A DNA stretch of 61,044 bases from positions 1-61,044 of IMG/VR virus record IMGVR_UViG_3300012931_000291; one strand, written 5' to 3'. Positions within the stretch are counted from its first letter, which is position 1. Each line of letters opens with the position of its first letter. Both the position numbers and the translations under genes were made by a program. The notes beneath the pieces were generated by a model, which did not search any database, was not told where the DNA came from, and worked only from the letters and a program-made list of their open reading frames with translations. The DNA is from a virus. This document shows, in pieces, positions 56,004 through 61,044 of the stretch.

Positions 56004-57704
56004 ATGAGTGTATCCTATCCAAACCTTTACCAGAGATCAATTCTCTTCGAGATCATCAACATTAAAAATCCTAGCGAGATTGTCTCTGCGTTTACACTAA
56101 CAATCCCGCCCGACTCAATTGAAATCACACAAGGTCAGCGTATTACCAGAACTAAGACCTTTGGTGGGGTATTTATTGACGACTACGGTTTGGATGTGGC
56201 TAAGATTACTATTTCTGGTACGACAGGAAATGGAGACCTTCGAGCAACATACATTCCGGGTAAGAGCGGGGCACTTGAACAGTACTCAGGCAAAGATGCA
56301 ATTTATGCCTTCCGTGACAAAATCGCACGGTACAAGAATCTCTTGGTTGGAAAGGGTTTTGAATCTTATGAAATGAGGATGTATGATTTCTCAACTGTTC
56401 CTGACACTACTGCTCTAGACACAGTTCAAAACTCGACGACAGATGGTTGGGTCGTTTCCCTTGACGATTTCAAAATTAGTAGATCGAAAGATCGTCCTCT
56501 TTGGTATAACTATTCTATCGAGCTTGTTGGACTGTATCCTCTTCCCACTCCTCGATCGAAGGTTGCTGATGAAATGGATCCAATTGTAAGTCCAACTGGG
56601 GATACAGATCTTGCTACTCTAAGTAATGAGGTAAACCAAGGACTAGCCACAGTTAAAGTTCCAACGGCAAAAGATTGGCTCCAAGATGCAATTTATGGCA
56701 TGCGACGGTGTATCAATGCAGTGAAAGCTGCTTATTCGTGGTCAGCGAATCTTTTGAACAAGATTGATAATGTATTTGCCACTTTGGATGATTTGGAAGA
56801 ACTTTGCCTTGAATACATTGATGCTACAGGAAATCTTGTTACTGAGGCTTCCGGTTTGTACTCGAAGATTTTTGAGGTCGCAGAGTTTCCAGGTGCAGCA
56901 GCTGTTACGGCTATGAGTACAACGAATGAGGTAATGCAAGAAATAGAGGATGAAATAGAGGACAGCACCGCCATTACAGAAACTTTAGGGAATAATTACG
57001 ATTATGTTGTTCAACTTTGTGAGGAGACCAAAAGAATCGCCGCGAGAATTGTTAATTTTGGCAAGTCACAAGTAGTCGATACTGAGGTTACTGTCCAAGT
57101 TAATGGGCAGAACGTTACAATTTACGGGACAATCTCAATCACTGCAGATTCTGCGGTTACATTGGATAAGTTGGCTGCGCAGTACTATGGTGATCCATCT
57201 TTAGCTATGTTAATTGCTGTGTACAATGGCTTGACTAACAATGACGTTGTAGCAGGTGTAGTTATTAGAATCCCTCAAACAGTTCGATCGAATCTTGTTC
57301 TTGATAACAAGATTTATTCTTGGGATCGTTTGTCGAATTATGGAACAGACATCCTTCTTGCTTCTTCGTCTCAAGGAGCGAAGTTAGTCATTGCAGAATC
57401 TGGAGATTTCTCTTATGTTTCGGGTAAAGACAACTTACTCCAAGCAATCAATCTCCGTCTGAATGAGCAGTTGGGTAAGCGGTTGCGGTTGACCGTTTAT
57501 GGCCTCTCAGTCGCGATTGGCTCGCCGAGAACAAATACAGCTCCAATTGAGTACATTCTTTCTAATCTACGGGATACCTTGAAGCAGGATCCTCGAGTGA
57601 AGTCGATTGACAATATCAAATTGAACGGAGTAGGGGATAGTTTGTATGTAGCGTTTAACGTTCAAGCTATTAGTGACTCTATTTCCTATGAAGGAGTATT
57701 GTAA
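56004..57704 (+). CDS. Baseplate wedge protein with LysM and gp25-like domains
   Basis: A 566-residue fusion. The N-terminal 190 residues (FTLTIPPDSIEITQGQRI..TFGGVFIDDYG) form a baseplate domain of XkdM/gp53 type. Residues about 375-430 form a LysM-like domain (AVTLDKLAAQYYGDPSLAMLIAVYNGL). The last 100 residues match the gp25/GpW-like wedge fold (INLRLNEQLGKRLRL; PRVKSIDNIKLNGVGDSLYVAFNVQ). Baseplate proteins that are usually separate are joined here. The stop overlaps the next gene. Confidence 0.72.
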   Translation: MSVSYPNLYQRSILFEIINIKNPSEIVSAFTLTIPPDSIEITQGQRITRTKTFGGVFIDDYGLDVAKITISGTTGNGDLRATYIPGKSGALEQYSGKDAIYAFRDKIARYKNLLVGKGFESYEMRMYDFSTVPDTTALDTVQNSTTDGWVVSLDDFKISRSKDRPLWYNYSIELVGLYPLPTPRSKVADEMDPIVSPTGDTDLATLSNEVNQGLATVKVPTAKDWLQDAIYGMRRCINAVKAAYSWSANLLNKIDNVFATLDDLEELCLEYIDATGNLVTEASGLYSKIFEVAEFPGAAAVTAMSTTNEVMQEIEDEIEDSTAITETLGNNYDYVVQLCEETKRIAARIVNFGKSQVVDTEVTVQVNGQNVTIYGTISITADSAVTLDKLAAQYYGDPSLAMLIAVYNGLTNNDVVAGVVIRIPQTVRSNLVLDNKIYSWDRLSNYGTDILLASSSQGAKLVIAESGDFSYVSGKDNLLQAINLRLNEQLGKRLRLTVYGLSVAIGSPRTNTAPIEYILSNLRDTLKQDPRVKSIDNIKLNGVGDSLYVAFNVQAISDSISYEGVL

Positions 57705-58789
57705 TGGCAACATACAATGCCAAAACTTATCGAGCAATTCTTGCCGATATGGAGGCGTGGATCATTGCAACGCAAGACAAGATCACCGATTTCAACGAGG
57801 GAGCAGGAATAACTTCCTTTGTTGAAGCAGTAGCACAGCAAGTTGAGCAGATTTATCTCCGAGCAAAGATTGGGTTTATTAAGTATCTGCCAAATCTTCC
57901 TTTCTATGCCTTTGGATTTGCTAAAAACTCAGGCACAAATGCAGTAGGTGTAGTTGTTTTTTCGAGAAATACAGCAACCACCGACTCTGTTTCTATCCCC
58001 ATTGGGACGATTGTGTCCACATCTTCTGGATTACGTTTTATTACTACTACGCTGGGGACGATTCTAGCAAATGAAACAGCATCTGATGATGTAGCAATTG
58101 AGGCTTATGACATTGGTACACAATACAACGTTCCGGCAAACACAATCGATGTCATGACCACATCTGTAGTTGGCGTTGATACTGTTGACAATGCTGCGGC
58201 AACGACAGGTGGATTAGACGAAGAGACTGACAATGCTTTTGAACAGAGGTTCCACACATACGTTTTGGGTCTTGGGCGAGGGAATGTTTCAGGGTTGATA
58301 ACTTGTGCGAAGTCAGTTGAAGGTGTACGTTCGGCTAGTGTGGTCGAGCACTTTCCACCCATAACAGGGTTCTGGAATGTCTCTTTGTATATAGACGACG
58401 GGACGGGACTAGCCCCTGATACTCTTATTACTGCTGTTGAAGAAGTGTTAATTGGTGATGGTACTACATCTAATCCGGGGTACAAACCTGCTGGAATCAA
58501 TGTACGTGTTCTTGGTCCAACCTTGGTACCAATCCCAGTAACTGTAGTTGTTACTAGTACAGGAAGCATTTCTGATGATACAATAAAAACAAATATCCAG
58601 ACTGCAATCGAAAATTACATCAACACCCTGGTTTTAGGCGAAGATTTCATCTACTATGAGTTAATAAACGTACTTATGGGTGTACCTGGGGTCTACAATC
58701 TTGTACTAAGTACTCCTACAGATGATGTGACTATTGCTGAAACTCAGATAGCTAGAACCGGTACGATTACTATTACATTTGCAGTATGA
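57704..58789 (+). CDS. Baseplate wedge protein (gpJ/gp6-like)
   Basis: A 361-residue Baseplate_J-like protein: DMEAWIIATQDKITDFNEGAGITSFVEAVAQQVEQIY at the N terminus, and ATTGGLDEETDNAFEQRFHTYVLGLGRGNVSGLI, the diagnostic segment. C-terminal beta strands follow. It forms the arms of the baseplate. ATG 57704 overlaps the previous stop by one base. Confidence 0.85.
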   Translation: MATYNAKTYRAILADMEAWIIATQDKITDFNEGAGITSFVEAVAQQVEQIYLRAKIGFIKYLPNLPFYAFGFAKNSGTNAVGVVVFSRNTATTDSVSIPIGTIVSTSSGLRFITTTLGTILANETASDDVAIEAYDIGTQYNVPANTIDVMTTSVVGVDTVDNAAATTGGLDEETDNAFEQRFHTYVLGLGRGNVSGLITCAKSVEGVRSASVVEHFPPITGFWNVSLYIDDGTGLAPDTLITAVEEVLIGDGTTSNPGYKPAGINVRVLGPTLVPIPVTVVVTSTGSISDDTIKTNIQTAIENYINTLVLGEDFIYYELINVLMGVPGVYNLVLSTPTDDVTIAETQIARTGTITITFAV

Positions 58790-58791
58790 GA

Positions 58792-58800
58792 GGGGGGGGG
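58792..58800 (+). other. Nine-G run acting as ribosome site
   Basis: A run of nine G ends 4 bases before ATG 58805 and is the only Shine-Dalgarno-like sequence for that gene. Slippage would change the G-tract length and spacing. Confidence 0.5.
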
Positions 58801-58804
58801 TAAA

Positions 58805-59959
58805 ATGTCTCAAATAGATGAATTGAATCAGTTAATGCCCACTAATCTTGACAAAACGACTGCTGAGTACATCTCTATATTTGGTAATGAGACATTTACA
58901 TCAATTTCTCCTATCGAGGAATCTTCGGATTTTCAATGTGGTGCGATTGCAAACGAGTTGGAGTACGTGAAGGGATTTATTGATTATATTACTCGGACGG
59001 CAAGTATTGACGATTTTTATGGTGTTTATTTAGAAAAAGTGGTGAGTTTCTTTACTGGTTTGACTCGAAATCCCTCAGAAACTGATGCAGAACTTCGTCT
59101 GCGTTTCAATGCGCTTGTTGTAAGGAAGAATAATTTCTCGTGGTTGACTACATGGATGATTCGAGATGTTTTCAGTTATTTCTTTGACGTAAATACTATT
59201 TATGTAGTGGAAAATTACGTACTAGATGATTTTGTCGTTGATGGTAGTTTTGAAATTGATCCGACTTTGAATTGGGTGGTAAATACAAGTGGGGGGTCTA
59301 GTATTAGTTTTGTTGCACACGATATGTTTTATGGGTCCACTTGTGCTGAGTTTGTTGTTGATGCACTAGGGAGTACATGTTCTTTATCACAAACTTTGTC
59401 TGCGGTACCCGAGGGGTATTACATACTCAATTTCTTTGTTAAAGATGACCAACCATCAGCAACATCAAACTTGTTTAAGCTTATGCTCCAGCGATCTAGT
59501 GACAGTTACTACTACAATTTTACATCTTTTTCATGGCAGGCGGCTGCAACATATAAGGTCATGAGCAAGAATTCAAGCGCAGAATATGAATCAAAACAAG
59601 TTTTCGTTGAGATGACTATCGATGATGATTTGACTCTAACTTTTGAAAATGTCGGCAGCACCTCTGAAGAATACACGTTCTGGATTGACCGAGTAGAATT
59701 TGGAACGATGTTGGACTATCCTACTATCAAGTTGATTTTTGTAGATGAAAATTTAGGCACAGGGTATTTAAGTATTTGGCCTAGTGGGGAAGATCCTATT
59801 GCGACATATGAATACACAGAAGCTAGTTATATAGAACAGTGTTATGTATCTGGGTTTGGTGGGACTGGGCTTCTTCCATACTTTTATGATCTGCTTGAAA
59901 TTATTCGTCCTGCAGGGGTAAAGAGTATGATAGAAGTAGTTTGGCGTGCACATACATAG
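58805..59959 (+). CDS. Baseplate/tail protein (gpI-like) with carbohydrate-binding-like insert
   Basis: A 384-residue protein. Residues 1-120 (SEYISIFGNETFTSISPIEE; ETDAELRLRFNALVVRKNNFSW) resemble the gpI/DUF2313 region that follows baseplate J. Residues about 145-300 form an inserted jelly-roll (DGSFEIDPTLNWVVNTSGGSSISF), typical of carbohydrate-binding modules. The C-terminal part returns to baseplate pattern (LLEIIRPAGVKSMIEVVW). Likely links the fibre encoded next. Confidence 0.6.
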   Translation: MSQIDELNQLMPTNLDKTTAEYISIFGNETFTSISPIEESSDFQCGAIANELEYVKGFIDYITRTASIDDFYGVYLEKVVSFFTGLTRNPSETDAELRLRFNALVVRKNNFSWLTTWMIRDVFSYFFDVNTIYVVENYVLDDFVVDGSFEIDPTLNWVVNTSGGSSISFVAHDMFYGSTCAEFVVDALGSTCSLSQTLSAVPEGYYILNFFVKDDQPSATSNLFKLMLQRSSDSYYYNFTSFSWQAAATYKVMSKNSSAEYESKQVFVEMTIDDDLTLTFENVGSTSEEYTFWIDRVEFGTMLDYPTIKLIFVDENLGTGYLSIWPSGEDPIATYEYTEASYIEQCYVSGFGGTGLLPYFYDLLEIIRPAGVKSMIEVVWRAHT

Positions 59960-59970
59960 GGGGAAGAAAT

Positions 59971-61044
59971 ATGAGTGAGATTAAGTCGACAGCGTATTAT
60001 GCTAATGAAGTTCTCAAGAATGATGACATTAGTTTTGATGCGGCTAATTCTATCGATAACGTAGCGGTGTTTTTAGCTCGATGTTTTGGGCCATTTACAA
60101 ATGCAGTCATTTTTCAAGGACTTCTTGTCCAAGAACGAGATACTCCATCGATGAATATTGATGTAACTGCCGGGTTTGCATTCGATCCTACTTCGGAGAC
60201 GATGATTAACAACTCAGCTTTGGCAGGACCTATAGCGATTGATGCAGCTGATGTGAGCAACACACGTATTGATATTATTGAGATACAACAAGAAGAAGTA
60301 GCATATGATATTCAACAACGTGCGTTCAGGAGTCCCGTTTCTCCGAACCCAATTTCGTACTCCAATGTGGCGACGAAAAACCAGTATGTAGCTACGATCA
60401 AAGCGAAGACAGGAGTAGCTGGCAGCGGAGCTGTTGCTCCTACTGTTGATAGCGGATGGGTAAAGCTAGCGGAAATTACGGTTCCTGCTGGAGCTACAAC
60501 TATTCTTGATGCTAATATCAAGAACTGCACTGCCGGTGTAGACGGAGAAAGCTCACCAGCTTGGACAACTGAGAAAGCTATTACCTTTGAATGGAGTAAG
60601 TTCTACTTGTTGTCATCGAAAGCGTTGTTTAATGTAGCCGTTGGTTACTTAGCTCTAGCTGCGAACACGACAGGCACTAGTAATGTAGCCGTTGGTTATA
60701 CAGTCTTAGCCGCGAACACGATAGGTATTGACAATATAGCCGTTGGTTACTTAGCTCTAGCCGCGAATACAACGGGTACTGGTAATGTGGCTGTCGGTGC
60801 ATCGGCTTTGACAGCAAGTACGATAGGTGTTAACAATGTAGCTGTCGGTGCATCGGCTTTAGCCGCGAATACAACAGGCGTTGATAACGTAGCTGTTGGT
60901 AGATCAGCTCTGATGGCAAATACGACAGGTTATAGTAATGTAGCCGTTGGTTACTTAGCCTTAGCCGCGAACACGACAGGTACATACAATGTAGCTGTTG
61001 GTAGATCAGCCCTAGCCGTGAATACGACAGGTGCTAGTAACGTA
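59971..61044 (+). CDS. Tail fibre with head-type adhesin repeats, N-terminal part
   Basis: The frame runs to the end of the window (358 codons seen). Residues 1-210 form a virion-attachment region (IDVTAGFAFDPTSETMINN; QEEVAYDIQQRAF). From residue 221 there are 17-residue repeats (NVAVGxxAL, then NTTG), like the head domains of YadA-type trimeric adhesins. Likely the receptor-binding fibre. GGGGGAAGAAAT precedes ATG 59971. Confidence 0.8.
   Translation, partial: MSEIKSTAYYANEVLKNDDISFDAANSIDNVAVFLARCFGPFTNAVIFQGLLVQERDTPSMNIDVTAGFAFDPTSETMINNSALAGPIAIDAADVSNTRIDIIEIQQEEVAYDIQQRAFRSPVSPNPISYSNVATKNQYVATIKAKTGVAGSGAVAPTVDSGWVKLAEITVPAGATTILDANIKNCTAGVDGESSPAWTTEKAITFEWSKFYLLSSKALFNVAVGYLALAANTTGTSNVAVGYTVLAANTIGIDNIAVGYLALAANTTGTGNVAVGASALTASTIGVNNVAVGASALAANTTGVDNVAVGRSALMANTTGYSNVAVGYLALAANTTGTYNVAVGRSALAVNTTGASNV
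60631..61044 (+). repeat. Tandem 51-bp repeats in the tail fibre gene
   Basis: Eight full units of 51 bp, starting at 60631, 60682, 60733 and so on, and a partial ninth at the window end, each coding one 17-residue adhesin-head turn. Units differ by a few substitutions and show mosaic patterns suggestive of exchange among copies. Confidence 0.85.

Noticed and set aside
1-61044. tRNA genes or stop-codon reassignment
   Set aside because: No cloverleaf was recognised in the larger gaps by eye, and long genes end normally at TAA, TAG and TGA, so there is no sign of recoding (a tRNAscan run would settle the first point).

Overview
The window is a 61 kb stretch of a tailed-phage genome with a contractile tail (myovirus morphology). 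It encodes a large terminase, portal, MuF-type protein, prohead protease, major capsid protein, tail sheath, tail tube, tape measure and a full set of baseplate genes. It also carries a phage-type replication and recombination module. Every supported gene lies on the + strand, packed tightly with many ATGA, GTGA and TGATG overlaps and strong AGGAGG-type ribosome binding sites. I see no tRNA or rRNA gene, integrase or excisionase. The host cannot be named from the sequence. Heavy Shine-Dalgarno use argues against Bacteroidetes. A BspA-like leucine-rich-repeat protein and a type I-C-like CRISPR repeat fit an anaerobic or gut bacterium, but this is weak inference. Both window edges cut through genes.

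Layout. 1-0.4 kb: end of a BspA-like LRR protein. 0.4-6.05 kb: accessory nuclease-like and cysteine-cluster proteins, then CHC2/TOPRIM primase, HARP/SNF2 helicase and DnaB-type helicase. 6.1-11.1 kb: a 7-deazaguanine DNA-modification cluster (queD, queE, folE, queC, a zinc protein, a glycosyltransferase-like protein, queF, a DpdA-type transglycosylase). A solitary CRISPR-repeat-like element sits between folE and queC. 11.1-21.2 kb: sliding clamp, a UDG-PolA fusion polymerase, clamp loader, a YhhQ-type queuosine-precursor transporter, a coiled-coil protein, gp32-like SSB, an HTH protein, UvsX/RecA and a PD-(D/E)XK nuclease. 21.2-28.5 kb: lytic transglycosylase, terminase genes, a GIY-YIG homing endonuclease and a run of small AT-rich accessory genes. 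28.5-43.6 kb: head module, with portal, two kinase-like multidomain proteins (one also with an HExxH metallopeptidase motif), MuF, a Com-like zinc protein, protease, scaffold, capsid and a beta-helix-like protein. 43.6-61 kb: neck, sheath, tube, tail-assembly chaperones, tape measure, baseplate hub, spike and wedge, and the start of a repeat-rich tail fibre.

How it works together. GTP is predicted to be converted by FolE, QueD, QueE and QueC to preQ0 and by QueF to preQ1, then inserted into phage DNA by DpdA, masking guanines from restriction. A membrane transporter could supply the same precursors from outside. The clamp, loader, polymerase, helicase, primase, SSB and recombinase replicate the genome.

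The signals most worth attention are: (1) a solitary type I-C-like CRISPR repeat at 7910-7940, a candidate RNA anti-CRISPR; (2) an E. coli prfB-like +1 frameshift cassette at 50719-50731 linking the two tail-assembly chaperone reading frames; (3) a Com homologue followed by a promoter and terminator-like leader in front of the capsid operon; (4) a near-identical motif shared by the protease and the capsid protein N terminus, a likely maturation site; and (5) a family of head-region proteins sharing a short aromatic module, two of them bearing PI3/4-kinase-like domains.
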